A stretch of 64,000 nt of DNA, from contig CAWDLZ010000017.1 in assembly GCA_963803265.1 (NCBI GenBank), positions 186,001 through 250,000 of the forward strand. Reading direction: 5' to 3'. The notes beneath the pieces were generated by a model, which saw nothing but the letters and a program-made list of their open reading frames with translations, ran no database searches and had not been told where the DNA came from. This document shows positions 45,123 through 53,860 of this stretch, one piece after another; position 1 is the first letter of the stretch; the number at the start of each line of letters is the position of its first letter. The position numbers and the translations under genes were made by a program. The DNA comes from CAIKMD01 sp963803265 (GTDB lineage Bacteria; Pseudomonadota; Alphaproteobacteria; ATCC43930; CGMCC-115725).

Positions 45123-46059
45123 ATGGCAGCGGAGCTGAAAGGGCACAAGATCGGCTGGATCGGCGCGGGCCGGATGGGCTATCCGATGGCCGAGCGCCTC
45201 GCCAAGGCGGGCGCCGATGTCGCGGTTTGGAACCGCACGCGCGCCAAGGCCGAGCCGCTAGGGTTAAGCGGCGCCGAAATCGTTTCGCGTCCCGCCGATT
45301 TAGCCGGGCGCGACATCGTCTTCGTCATGGTCGCGGCGTCGGACGATTTGAGGGCGGTGACGCTCGGGCCGAGCGGATTGCTGAGCGATGGGGCGCGCCA
45401 CCCCAAGATTCTCATCGACTGCTCCACCGTGTCCGAGGAAGCCTCGGCCGAGGTGCGCGCGGCGGCGGCCCAGCGCGGGGTCGAGATGCTGGCGGCGCCG
45501 GTGAGCGGCAACGGCAAGGTGGTCAAGGCGGGCCGGCTGAGCTTCGTCGTCTCGGGCCCGCGCGCGGCTTATGACGCGGCGCGGCCCTATCTCGACGCGC
45601 TCGGCCAGGGCTCGAGCTATGTCGGCGCGGGCGAGCTCGCGCGCCTGAGTCAAGATCTGCCACAACGTCTTCCTCGGCGCGGTCATCCAGTCGCTGGTCG
45701 AGGTCACCGTCCTGGCCGAGAAGGGCGGCGTGCCGCGCCATGCCTTTCTCGACTTCATCAACAAGAGCGTGATGGGCTCCATGTTCACGCGCTACAAATC
45801 GCCCGCCCTCGTCAATCTCGATTTCGCGCCGACCTTCACCCCGGTTCTCTTGAAGAAAGACCTCGATCTCGGGCTCGATGCCGCCGACCGCGCGGGGTGC
45901 GCGATGCCGCTCACCGCGCTCGCCCGCGAGATCGTGCAGAGCCTCATCGGCCGCGGCTATGCTGATAGCGATTTCGCGACCTTGCTGGTGCAGCAGGCCG
46001 ACGCCTCGGGTCTGAAGCTCCAGCCCGAGAACGTCGCCGTCGATGACGGGCTGCATTAA
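45123..46059 (+). CDS. Beta-hydroxyacid dehydrogenase (HIBADH family; frameshift near 45648)
   Basis: NAD(P)-dependent dehydrogenase of the 3-hydroxyisobutyrate / tartronate semialdehyde reductase family; substrate not predictable. 311 aa after correction. The N-terminal Rossmann motif is IGWIGAGRMGYPMAERL, then LIDCSTVSEEASAEV and APVSGNGKVVKAG (the substrate-binding S-G-x-x-x-x-x-x-G). After GELARL the frame shifts; deleting the A at 45648 (CTGAGTCAAG) gives LVKICHNVFLG, restoring the catalytic Lys and its Asn. The remainder (FINKSVMGSMFTRYKSPALV, LKKDLDLGLDAA) is typical. The ribosome site GGGAGGG precedes ATG 45123. Confidence 0.87.
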
Positions 46060-46112
46060 TTTTTGCGGCTGCGAGCATGGCCTGAAAACCAAAACCTCGC
46101 GCGACCTAAATC

Positions 46113-47298
46113 TTAAAGCATCAGGTTCTCGGCTCGCAGCCCGAGGGCGATGCGGCCCCATTGCGTGCCGTTGACGTCCCAGCTCAGCGCGTAATGCGCG
46201 TTGGCGGCATGGGCGTCGCGGAACGCGCGCTGGATCGGCTGGTCGAGATAGACGCCGGCGCCGCCGGTCGCGGCGAAGAGGATATTGACCGCCTCGGTGC
46301 ATTGCGTCGCGGCGTAGGCGCCGTCGCGCCGCCAGCGCGCTTTTTGCTCGAGGCTCGGCGTCAGGCCATCCTCGGCCAGGCGCGTCGCCTCGTCGCAATC
46401 CTTGAGCATCAGCGCCTCGGCGGTGTCGGCCAGCGCCGTGGCCTCGGCGATATGAAGCTGAAGCGTCGCCAGCTCGGCGAGCCGGCGGGCGGAATAGGTC
46501 GCGATCCGCGTCTCCATCGCCTGCACGAAATCGCCGATCGCCCCGCGCGCCAGGCCGAGCGAGACCCCGCCGACGACGAAGGCGAAGAGCCCCAGCACCG
46601 GCAGCCGGTATAGGGCCGCGGGATTGACCTCCGCGCCGGGGGTCGCACCCGCGACGATCGCCGCCAGCGGCAAGCTGCGGTGCCTCGGGCACGAACACAT
46701 CGGTCATCTCGATGTCCTTGCTGCCGGTGCCCCTGAGCCCGGTCGCGAACCAGGTATCGACGATGCCATAGTCGCTGGCGGCGACGAGAAAGATGCGCTG
46801 CTCTTTCGCGCGGCCGCGCTCGTCATGGACGATGCCGCCGACGAAGCTCCAGCGGCACGGATCGACGCCGCTCGAAAACGGCCAGCGCCCGCTCAGGCGA
46901 TAGCCGCCCTCCGCCGCCACGGCCTTGCCGCTCGGGAAGACGAGCGCCGAGCCGATCAGATGGTCGGGCGAATCGCCCCAAACCTCGTTCTGCGCCTGAA
47001 GCGGCCACATCGCGAGCATCCAATGATGGCTGGCGAGGTTGGCTGCGACCCACGCGGTCGAGCCGCAGCCGGCGGCGAGAATGGCGCCCAGCTCGACGAG
47101 CGCGCGATAGGGCGCCTCGCTGCCGCCGACGCGCAGCGGCTGGAGCATGCGGAAAATGCCGCTGGCGTGAAGATCGGCGATGGTCTCGTCGGGCAGGCGG
47201 CGCAGCGCTTCCGCCTCGATGGCGCGCGCGCGCAACATCGGCGCCAGCGCCCGCGCCCGCGCCTTCAGGGTCTCGTAGGAGGGGGGCGAGGCAGCCAA
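46113..47298 (-). CDS. Acyl-CoA dehydrogenase-fold flavoprotein (HsaA/DszC-like; frameshift near 46683)
   Basis: 394 aa after correction, resembling group D flavin monooxygenases (HsaA, DszC, C2-hydroxylases) more than true acyl-CoA dehydrogenases, as shown by LRRLPDETIADLHASGIFRM, the G-S-T-A-W-V-A-A-N segment and GRWPFSSGVDPCRWSFVGG. The frame breaks at MTDVFVPE; removing one G from GAGGCAC (46680-46686) continues as HRSLPLAAIVAG and so into the helical C-terminal domain ending LRAENLML. No ATG fits; TTG 47298 is the start used. Flavin reductase partner not in the window. Convergent with the dehydrogenase (53 bp). Confidence 0.82.
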
Positions 47299-47421
47299 GA
47301 TCCGTCGCTTGCCGTCTTAAAGCTCGCGGCGCCGAGAATGCGCCGCATCCGTGCCGGCCATTCTGTACAATCCCGAGGAATTGGCAAGCCGCCGCCGCGG
47401 CCTTCACGAGAGGAGCGATCG

Positions 47422-48507
47422 ATGTTCTATTCCTGCAGCCCGGCCCGATCCGAGGGCGCGCCCATCCGCGCCCGCAAGGGTGCCAAGTCGGTCACGGTCG
47501 ATATCCATTGCCATGTCCTGACGCCGGCGGCCGGGGCGCTGACCAAGGACGCGGTCAACCCGACCCGCGAGGCCATGCTCGCCTTCTCGAACGAGGCGAC
47601 GCGGGCGGTCGGCCGCAAGCAGGACGAGACCATCCGCGTGCAACTGACCTCGGCCGCGGCGCGGCTCAAGGACATGGACGCGGCCGGGATCGACATCCAG
47701 GCGATCTCGCCGTCGCCGCAATTCTACTACTGGGCCGAGCCCGAGCTGGGCCGCGAGGCCGCGCGCCTCATCAACGACCGCATCGCCGAGATCGTGGCCT
47801 CGCATCCCGACCGCTTCGTCGGCATGGGCACGGTGCCGCTGCAGGCGCCGGCGCTCGCCGTCGCCGAGCTCGAGCGGATGGTGAAAGTGCTCGGCCTCCG
47901 GGGCGTCGAGATCGGCACCAACGTCGCCGGCGCGGAGCTGTCCGAGGAACGCTTCCGCCCGTTCTTCGCCAAGGCCGAAGAACTCGACGTGCTGGTGTTC
48001 ATGCATCCGGCGGGCTTCACCCACGGGCAGCGCCTCGCCGATCACTATTTCATCAACGTCATCGGCAACCCGCTCGACACCACGATCGCGGTGAGCCATC
48101 TCATCTTCGGCGGCGTGCTCGCCGCCTATCCCAAGCTCAAGCTCTGCCTCGCCCATGGCGGCGGCTACGCGGCGGCCTATAGCGGCCGCTTCGATCATGC
48201 CTACGCGGCGCGACCCGATTGCCGGCGTGTCATCACCGAGCCGCCGACCACTTATCTGAAGAAGCTCTATTTCGACACCGTCGTCTTCACCCATCACCAG
48301 CTCGAATACCTGGCGGGGCTCTATGGCGCCGACCATATCCTCTTGGGCACCGATTACCCTTACGACATGGGGCTGCCGGAGCCGGTGAATTTCGTTAAGG
48401 GCGCGAAGCTCTCGCGCGCCGACAAGGCGGCGATCCTCGGCGGCAACGCGGCGCGGCTCCTAAAGATCGAGCCGGCGGCGGGGGCGAAGCGAGGGAAGCG
48501 CCGCTAG
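47422..48507 (+). CDS. Amidohydrolase of the ACMSD/gamma-resorcylate decarboxylase family
   Basis: 361 aa TIM-barrel metal enzyme. The H-x-H is in VDIHCHVL near residue 33, further ligands are His in VFMHPAG and His in LAHGGGYAA, and the catalytic Asp is in LLGTDYPYDMGLPEPV. Relatives decarboxylate 2-amino-3-carboxymuconate semialdehyde or hydroxybenzoates; the exact substrate is unknown. ATG 47422 has AGAGGAG upstream. With the neighbouring M24, dehydrogenase and monooxygenase-fold genes it could belong to an aromatic or heterocycle degradation set (inference). It converges on tadC with a 4 bp overlap at the ends. Confidence 0.86.
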   Translation: MFYSCSPARSEGAPIRARKGAKSVTVDIHCHVLTPAAGALTKDAVNPTREAMLAFSNEATRAVGRKQDETIRVQLTSAAARLKDMDAAGIDIQAISPSPQFYYWAEPELGREAARLINDRIAEIVASHPDRFVGMGTVPLQAPALAVAELERMVKVLGLRGVEIGTNVAGAELSEERFRPFFAKAEELDVLVFMHPAGFTHGQRLADHYFINVIGNPLDTTIAVSHLIFGGVLAAYPKLKLCLAHGGGYAAAYSGRFDHAYAARPDCRRVITEPPTTYLKKLYFDTVVFTHHQLEYLAGLYGADHILLGTDYPYDMGLPEPVNFVKGAKLSRADKAAILGGNAARLLKIEPAAGAKRGKRR

Positions 48508-49460
48508 CTGTGGATGGCCTTGAACACCTGGATCATGGCCGGGCCGATCAAGATGATGAAGACCGCAGGCAGAATGAAGAGGATCATCGGGACGGTCATG
48601 GTGGCGGGCAGCTTGGCCGCCTTTTCCTCGGCCTTCAGCATGCGCTCGTCGCGCAGCTCGGCCGATAGCGCCCGCAACGCCTGCGCCAGCGGAGTGCCGT
48701 AGCGCTCGGTCTGAACCAGGGTTTGCACGAGGCCGCGGATGCCGGGGATGTCGACGCGCTTGGCCAGATTCATGAGCGCGTCGCGCCGGCTCGGCAGGAA
48801 GCCCAGCTCGACCGCGGTGAGGCCGAGCTCGTCGGCCATTTCCGGCAGGAAGCGGCGGAATTCGCGGCTGACGCGGGACAGCGCGCCATCGAGGCTCAAG
48901 CCGCCCTCGGCGCAGATCACCAAGAGGTCGAGCACGTCGGGCAGCGACCGCAGGAAGCGCTTGTTGCGCGCGGCGATCATGCGCCTCAGCACCAGCGGCG
49001 GCAGATAGGTGGCGACCATCGCGATCGAGGCGCCGGCCATCACCAATTTCGTCGTCGGGAGGTGCATCGACGCCACCGCGATGAAAACGAAACTCGTCAG
49101 ACCGACTGGCAGCACCAGGCGGATGCCCAGATAGACGATGAGCGCCTCGCGCGTGCGGTATCCCGCCTTAGCGAGCAAGCCCGCGGTCGTCTCCGCTTCC
49201 TCGCCGCGGTTGAGCTTCAATTTCTCGACCAGCCGGCGCAGCGTGGCGATCGAGAGCTTGAATTTGACCGTCCCCTTGCCGCCGGGCGCGACCCGTCCCT
49301 TGACCCGGTCGCGGAGCGTGGCGAGGCGCGCGATCACGGCGTTCCCCGGTATCGCGGCGACAGAGGCGACCGCCATCGCGGCGAACAGCATCGCCGCGAC
49401 GAGAAACATCATCAGCCCGTCGCCGCCGAGGCCGAGCAGCCATCCGACGACGCCGTTCAT
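48504..49460 (-). CDS. tadC: Tad pilus inner-membrane platform protein TadC
   Basis: 318 aa, type II secretion F domain (GspF-like) in the second half: FLRSLPDVLDLLVICAEGGLSLDGALSRVS near residue 150, followed by LQTLVQTERYGTPLAQALRALS. Helices at the N-terminus, middle (YLGIRLVLPVGLTSFVFIAV) and C-terminus (MILFILPAVFIILIGPAMIQVF). Forms the assembly platform with TadB. Its ATG at 49460 overlaps the tadB stop (ATGA). It is the last gene of the operon. Confidence 0.93.
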   Translation of the reverse strand: MNGVVGWLLGLGGDGLMMFLVAAMLFAAMAVASVAAIPGNAVIARLATLRDRVKGRVAPGGKGTVKFKLSIATLRRLVEKLKLNRGEEAETTAGLLAKAGYRTREALIVYLGIRLVLPVGLTSFVFIAVASMHLPTTKLVMAGASIAMVATYLPPLVLRRMIAARNKRFLRSLPDVLDLLVICAEGGLSLDGALSRVSREFRRFLPEMADELGLTAVELGFLPSRRDALMNLAKRVDIPGIRGLVQTLVQTERYGTPLAQALRALSAELRDERMLKAEEKAAKLPATMTVPMILFILPAVFIILIGPAMIQVFKAIHS

Positions 49461-50425
49461 ATCTCGAAATTCCCGAGCTTCGCCAGCGCGGCGACGCCGA
49501 GCGCGAGGGATAGCCCGGCGGCGCCGAGAAGGATGTTGCCGGTCCTCGTTGTGAACAACGTCTCGATGTAGTCGAAATTGATCGCGGTCAAGAGCGCGAG
49601 CATGATGAAGGGCAGCGAGCCGATGATGGTCGAGCTCGCGCGCGCCTCCGACGAAAACGCCCGGATCTTCAATCGCATCTGCTTGCGGCGGCGCAACAAC
49701 TGCTCGAGGTTGTCGAGGGTCTCGGCGAGATTGCCGCCGGTTTCGCGCTGGATCCCGAAGGTGATGCACATGAAGGTGAATTCCGCGAGCTCGATGCGTC
49801 CCGCCGCCTGCCACATCACTTCCTCGAGCGCCTGGCCGAGCTGGATCTGATCGGAAATCTTGCGGAATTCCTCGCCGACCGGCCCGCCGACCTCGCGGCC
49901 GACATTGATGATCGTGTCGGTGATCGGCAGACCCGAGCGCACGCCGCGCACCATCAAGCCGATCGCGTCGGGAAAATTCGCCAGGAATTTCCGGCAGCGC
50001 TTGCCGATCGCCCAACCGACGAGCATGCGCGGCGCGAAAAAGCCCGCCGCGATCCCCGCCGCGAAGCGGGCGATGAGGGGCAGGTGCAGCGCCCAGGCCG
50101 AGACGCCGATACCGAGCGCGATCGCCACCGCGAACGCCACGAACACGCCGAGCGACCAACCGGTGCCGGTGCGCTCGAGCTGGCGCTGCCAGTACTCGGG
50201 ATTGGGCAGGATGCGGCTCGCGAACTTGTCGAGCCGGGTCGCGTTCGGGTTCAGCTTGAGGCTCGGGATGTCGCGCCGCCTGCCGCCCGGCTTTTTCCTC
50301 AAAGCGGCCAGCGCGCGCTTCACGATGCGCTCACGCGCGCCGTCGCCCGTCGCCGCGCTCCACGCGGCAACGAGAATCAGCAGCGTCAATCCGGCGATGA
50401 CGAGGAAGCGCGCGCTATCCATCAT
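49457..50425 (-). CDS. tadB: Tad pilus inner-membrane platform protein TadB
   Basis: 322 aa, T2SSF domain: FPDAIGLMVRGVRSGLPITDTIINVGREVGGPVGEEF near residues 150-185, then ALEEVMWQAAGRIELAEFTFMCITFGIQRETGGNLAETLDNL, the TadB signature. Helices near residues 5-25, 95-135, and two at the C-terminus. Pairs with TadC. It starts at ATG 50425 overlapping the tadA stop by four bases; a second ATG lies directly after. Nothing odd. Confidence 0.94.
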   Translation of the reverse strand: MMDSARFLVIAGLTLLILVAAWSAATGDGARERIVKRALAALRKKPGGRRRDIPSLKLNPNATRLDKFASRILPNPEYWQRQLERTGTGWSLGVFVAFAVAIALGIGVSAWALHLPLIARFAAGIAAGFFAPRMLVGWAIGKRCRKFLANFPDAIGLMVRGVRSGLPITDTIINVGREVGGPVGEEFRKISDQIQLGQALEEVMWQAAGRIELAEFTFMCITFGIQRETGGNLAETLDNLEQLLRRRKQMRLKIRAFSSEARASSTIIGSLPFIMLALLTAINFDYIETLFTTRTGNILLGAAGLSLALGVAALAKLGNFEI

Positions 50426-51873
50426 GACATCGCCTCGATCAGCGCCTTGTCGAGCCCGTAATATTCCGCGCGGGTGACGAAATGCGGCCGCAATCCGGCC
50501 GAGACGAAGCTGCCCTTGAGCTTGCCGTCGGGCAACTCGCCCTCGTATTCGTAGTGGAACAGATCCTGCGTGGTGATGACGTCGCCTTCCATGCCGACGA
50601 TCTCGGTCACCGTGGTGACCCGCCGGATGCCGTCGCGCATGCGGCTGATCTGGAGGACGAGGTGAACCGCCGCCGCGATCTGTTGCCGGATCGCCTTGGG
50701 CGGAAGCTGGATGCCCGCCATGCCCACCATGTTTTCGAGCCGGGTTAGCGCCTCGCGCGGCCGGTTGGCGTGGATGGTCGAGAGCGAGCCGTCATGGCCC
50801 GTGTTCATCGCCTGAAGCATATCGAGCGCCTCGGAGCTCCGGATTTCGCCGAGGATGATCCGGTCGGGCCGCATTCTGAGCGCGTTCTTGAGGAGATCGC
50901 GCATCGTGATCTCGCCGCGCCCCTCGAGGTTGGGCGGCCTCGTCTCCAACCGCACGACATGCGGCTGCTGCAATTGCAGCTCGGCCGCGTCCTCGATGGT
51001 GACGATGCGCTCGGTCGGATCGATCATCTGCGACAATGCGTTCAACAGCGTCGTCTTGCCCGAGCCGGTGCCGCCCGAAATCAGGATGTTGAGGCGCGAG
51101 CGGGCCGCGATCTTGAGCACGGCGCCCATCTGCCCCGAGATGTTGAGCTGGCGCGCCATGATGTCGAGGGTGATCGACTTCTTGGAAAATTTCCGGATCG
51201 AGATCGACGGCCCGTCGATGGCCAAGGGCGGCACGATGATGTTGATGCGGCTGCCGTCGGCGAGGCGGGCGTCGACGAGCGGCGTGGATTCGTCGACGCG
51301 GCGGCCGACTTGCGTGACGATCCGGGTCGCGACGCTCATCACGTGCTGGTTGTCGCGAAAATTGACGTCGGTCAGCTCGAGCTTGCCCTTGCGCTCGACA
51401 TAGACGCGCTTCGGGCCATTGACCATGATGTCGGTAACGGTCTCGTCGGCCAGGAGCGGCTCGATCGGCCCCAGGCCCAGCATGTCGTCGAGCAACATGG
51501 TGACGAGCTGCTTCTGCTCGGCGTGATTGAGCTGGAGCTTCAGCTCGACGATGATTTCCCCGACGACGTCGGTGAGCTGGCGCGCGAGCTCCTCGCGCTC
51601 GAGCTTGGCCGCCACCTCGGTGTCGATGCGTTGAATGGCGAGGGAATAGATGCGCGGCGCCGCGTCGGCGATGCTGGCGTTGCGCACCGTGATCGGCGCG
51701 ACCGCCGGAGAGGGCGCGGCGGGCGGTTGCGGCGCCGACGCGGGCGACTTGGCCGGCGCGGAATTCGGCGTCGCGGCCGGCGAGACCTCCGGCGGGCGAT
51801 CGGGGCGGCCATTCAGCGCGCGCAGCCGGTCGTGCAGGCCCCCGTCGCTTTCGACGCCGCGGCGGCCGAACAT
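50422..51873 (-). CDS. cpaF: Tad pilus assembly ATPase TadA/CpaF
   Basis: 483 aa hexameric secretion ATPase that powers Flp pilus assembly. After a Pro/Ala-rich N-terminus comes DDMLGLGPIEPLLADETVTDIMVNGP near residue 150. Walker A is ISGGTGSGKTTLLNALS near residue 285, the Asp box TIEDAAELQLQQPHVVRLETR, Walker B with LRMRPDRIILGEIRSSEALDMLQAMNTGHDGS, and the His box STIHANRPREAL. The ATG at 51873 shares its first base with the cpaE stop (TGATG). The upstream frame extension overlaps cpaE and is not coding. Confidence 0.96.
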   Translation of the reverse strand: MFGRRGVESDGGLHDRLRALNGRPDRPPEVSPAATPNSAPAKSPASAPQPPAAPSPAVAPITVRNASIADAAPRIYSLAIQRIDTEVAAKLEREELARQLTDVVGEIIVELKLQLNHAEQKQLVTMLLDDMLGLGPIEPLLADETVTDIMVNGPKRVYVERKGKLELTDVNFRDNQHVMSVATRIVTQVGRRVDESTPLVDARLADGSRINIIVPPLAIDGPSISIRKFSKKSITLDIMARQLNISGQMGAVLKIAARSRLNILISGGTGSGKTTLLNALSQMIDPTERIVTIEDAAELQLQQPHVVRLETRPPNLEGRGEITMRDLLKNALRMRPDRIILGEIRSSEALDMLQAMNTGHDGSLSTIHANRPREALTRLENMVGMAGIQLPPKAIRQQIAAAVHLVLQISRMRDGIRRVTTVTEIVGMEGDVITTQDLFHYEYEGELPDGKLKGSFVSAGLRPHFVTRAEYYGLDKALIEAMS

Positions 51874-53105
51874 CACGCGCTCCGCTTCAGCCAGCTCGGC
51901 AGCGTCGGCAGGAACTTCCGCGATAGGAGCGAGCGCTTTCGGGGCTCCTCGGCGCCGCACAGCCGCTTGGCGAAGGCGTCGATTTCCATCGCCGCCTTGC
52001 TGTTCCGCAACGCCGCCGGCAAGGCGGTGCCGGTCGATGACGTCGTCAGCGCGGTCTGCGGCTCGAACGGGATCGCGTAATCGAGCGTCAGGCCGACGAC
52101 GCGCTCGAATTCCGAGCGGCCGACCTCGCCGCGATGGGACGCGCCGACCTGGTTGGCGACGATCAGGTGCTTGGCGGCGGGCGACAGCACCTTGTTGAAC
52201 TCGGCGAGGCGCAGCGTGTCGCGCGCCGCGGCGAGCGACAGATCGGTCACGACGCCGATCATGGTGCCGATCGTGATCATGCGGCGCACCGCGTTGTCGA
52301 GATGGCGGGGCAGGTCCACGATGATGAAATCGCACTCCGCGCCCAGCACCGTCAGCATCGCGTCGGCGGCGGCGGGCGCGACCTGCGGCTGGTCGATCAG
52401 CGGTTCTTCCGCCGCGAGCACGCGCAGTTGCGGGCTTTCATGCAGCATCGCCGAGCCGAGCAGCCTGCCGTCGATGCGCGCGGGATATTCGAGCGCCTCG
52501 CGCAGGCCCGGCCCGGGCACGAGATCGAGGCTTAGGGCGAGATTGCCGAAATGAAGGTCGAGATCGACGAGCGCGACGTTGCGGCGGTGAAGATGCGCGA
52601 GGCACCAGGCGAGCCCCGCCGCGACCGTGGTCGTGCCGACGCCGCCGCGCGCGCCCATCAGGGTGATGACCTGCGCCTTGCGCGCTTCCTCGGGTCCGCT
52701 ATGGGCGCGCTTGCCGCGCCGCAGGGCGCGCTCGAGAATCGGCACCGTGATCGGCTTGGGCAGGTAATCGGTCACCCCGAGCTCGATCAGGTCGCGGTAG
52801 AGATTGAGATCGTCGCGCGTGCCGATCGCGATCACGCTCATTTCCGGCGGGCACAGATCGGCGAGCGCGTAAAGCGCCTTCACCGGATCCTCGGCATCGT
52901 CGACATCGACGATCAGGAGATTGGGCGCGGCCTGCTGCTGAAGCTGGCCCTGCGCGGCGACGACGCCGCCATCGACGATCGCGGAATTGCGCCAGCGCTG
53001 CGCCGCCGCGAATTCGCGCACGACCTGGCGGGTCGCCGGGTCGTTGATGCAGGCAAGGAGGCGAGGGCCCGTCAGCGGCGATGTGAGCTGGTCGTCACTG
53101 GCCAT
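51873..53105 (-). CDS. cpaE: Tad pilus localisation ATPase TadZ/CpaE
   Basis: 410 aa. An N-terminal atypical receiver-like domain (LLIVDVDDAEDPVKALYAL, YLPKPI) is followed by a MinD/ParA-like ATPase with a deviant Walker A MGARGGVGTTTVAAGLAW near residue 150 and VALVDLDLHFGNLALSLDL, as in TadZ, which positions the Tad machine. IIVDLPRHLDNAV gives the Walker B-like strand. The ATG at 53105 overlaps the cpaD 3' end by 11 bp. The Walker A 'KGGxGKS' Lys is replaced: GARGGVGTTT, where the signature Lys of other MinD proteins is missing at that position, as also happens in CpaE proteins. Confidence 0.92.
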   Translation of the reverse strand: MASDDQLTSPLTGPRLLACINDPATRQVVREFAAAQRWRNSAIVDGGVVAAQGQLQQQAAPNLLIVDVDDAEDPVKALYALADLCPPEMSVIAIGTRDDLNLYRDLIELGVTDYLPKPITVPILERALRRGKRAHSGPEEARKAQVITLMGARGGVGTTTVAAGLAWCLAHLHRRNVALVDLDLHFGNLALSLDLVPGPGLREALEYPARIDGRLLGSAMLHESPQLRVLAAEEPLIDQPQVAPAAADAMLTVLGAECDFIIVDLPRHLDNAVRRMITIGTMIGVVTDLSLAAARDTLRLAEFNKVLSPAAKHLIVANQVGASHRGEVGRSEFERVVGLTLDYAIPFEPQTALTTSSTGTALPAALRNSKAAMEIDAFAKRLCGAEEPRKRSLLSRKFLPTLPSWLKRSA

Positions 53106-53850
53106 TGCCGCTCCCGCTAGCCGATGGCAGGCCCGATCCGATGCCGGCGAGGCCCGCGGCGGCGGTGGCCGCGCCGGTGGCGCTCGCGGCGGCCGCGTTG
53201 CCGCTCTGGTCGGGGCCGGCGCCGGTGTTGTTGGAGAGCGGGGATTTTCCTTCGCGATAGGTCTGCACCGCGCGGATGCCGGGCTCGGCGTCGGCGGGGC
53301 CGGGCGTGCGGCCGACGGCGAGATCGCGCTTGTCGACGACCATGTCGTATAGGTTGCTGGCGTTGGCGCAGCCGAGATAGCTCGCCGGCGAGTTCAGCAT
53401 GTCGCCGGTGCCGAGGGCGGGCCATTGGCCGCAGACCGGCTGCACGGCCACCATCTGCCGCAGCGCGACCGAAACGGTGTTGGGGACGCCCGGCGGCGGT
53501 GCGGTGCCGATGTCGGCGAGGCCCAAGCGCCGCAACGCGGCGATGACGCTCCCGAGCCGCTCCTGGTCCAGGATGCCGCCGCCGGCGCCCAACGCGACCT
53601 GGTCGCCGGGGCGCGCCTCCGCCGACCGCAGGAAATCCCGCAGGCGCGCGGCCTCGCTGGGCGAGAGCGTCGCGACGGCGCCGACGAAATGCACGTCGTG
53701 ATCGAGCTCGGTCGTCGTATAGGTGATCCGGTTCGGGTTCTCGGGCTGCGACTTGCCCATGGGATCGCCGGCGGCGCAACCGGCGAGGGCGAGACCGGCG
53801 ATCATCGCCACGACGAGGGCGCGAGCGCCCGGGCGGGAAAAGAAGCGCAT
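53095..53850 (-). CDS. cpaD: Tad pilus assembly lipoprotein CpaD
   Basis: 251 aa lipoprotein: signal GARALVVAMIAGLALAGC with the lipobox LAGC near residue 25. The CpaD domain includes LSPSEAARLRDFL, a repeated G-G-x-L-D pattern, VQPVCGQWPALG, the SYLGCANASNLYDMV motif near residue 160 and DKRDLAVGRTPGPADAEPG, all diagnostic. The tail is Gly/Ala/Ser-rich. ATG 53850 is used; an in-frame GTG three codons upstream is possible. Sits between cpaC and cpaE; probably supports the secretin. Confidence 0.92.
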   Translation of the reverse strand: MRFFSRPGARALVVAMIAGLALAGCAAGDPMGKSQPENPNRITYTTTELDHDVHFVGAVATLSPSEAARLRDFLRSAEARPGDQVALGAGGGILDQERLGSVIAALRRLGLADIGTAPPPGVPNTVSVALRQMVAVQPVCGQWPALGTGDMLNSPASYLGCANASNLYDMVVDKRDLAVGRTPGPADAEPGIRAVQTYREGKSPLSNNTGAGPDQSGNAAAASATGAATAAAGLAGIGSGLPSASGSGNGQ

Positions 53851-53860
53851 CGCCGTCACC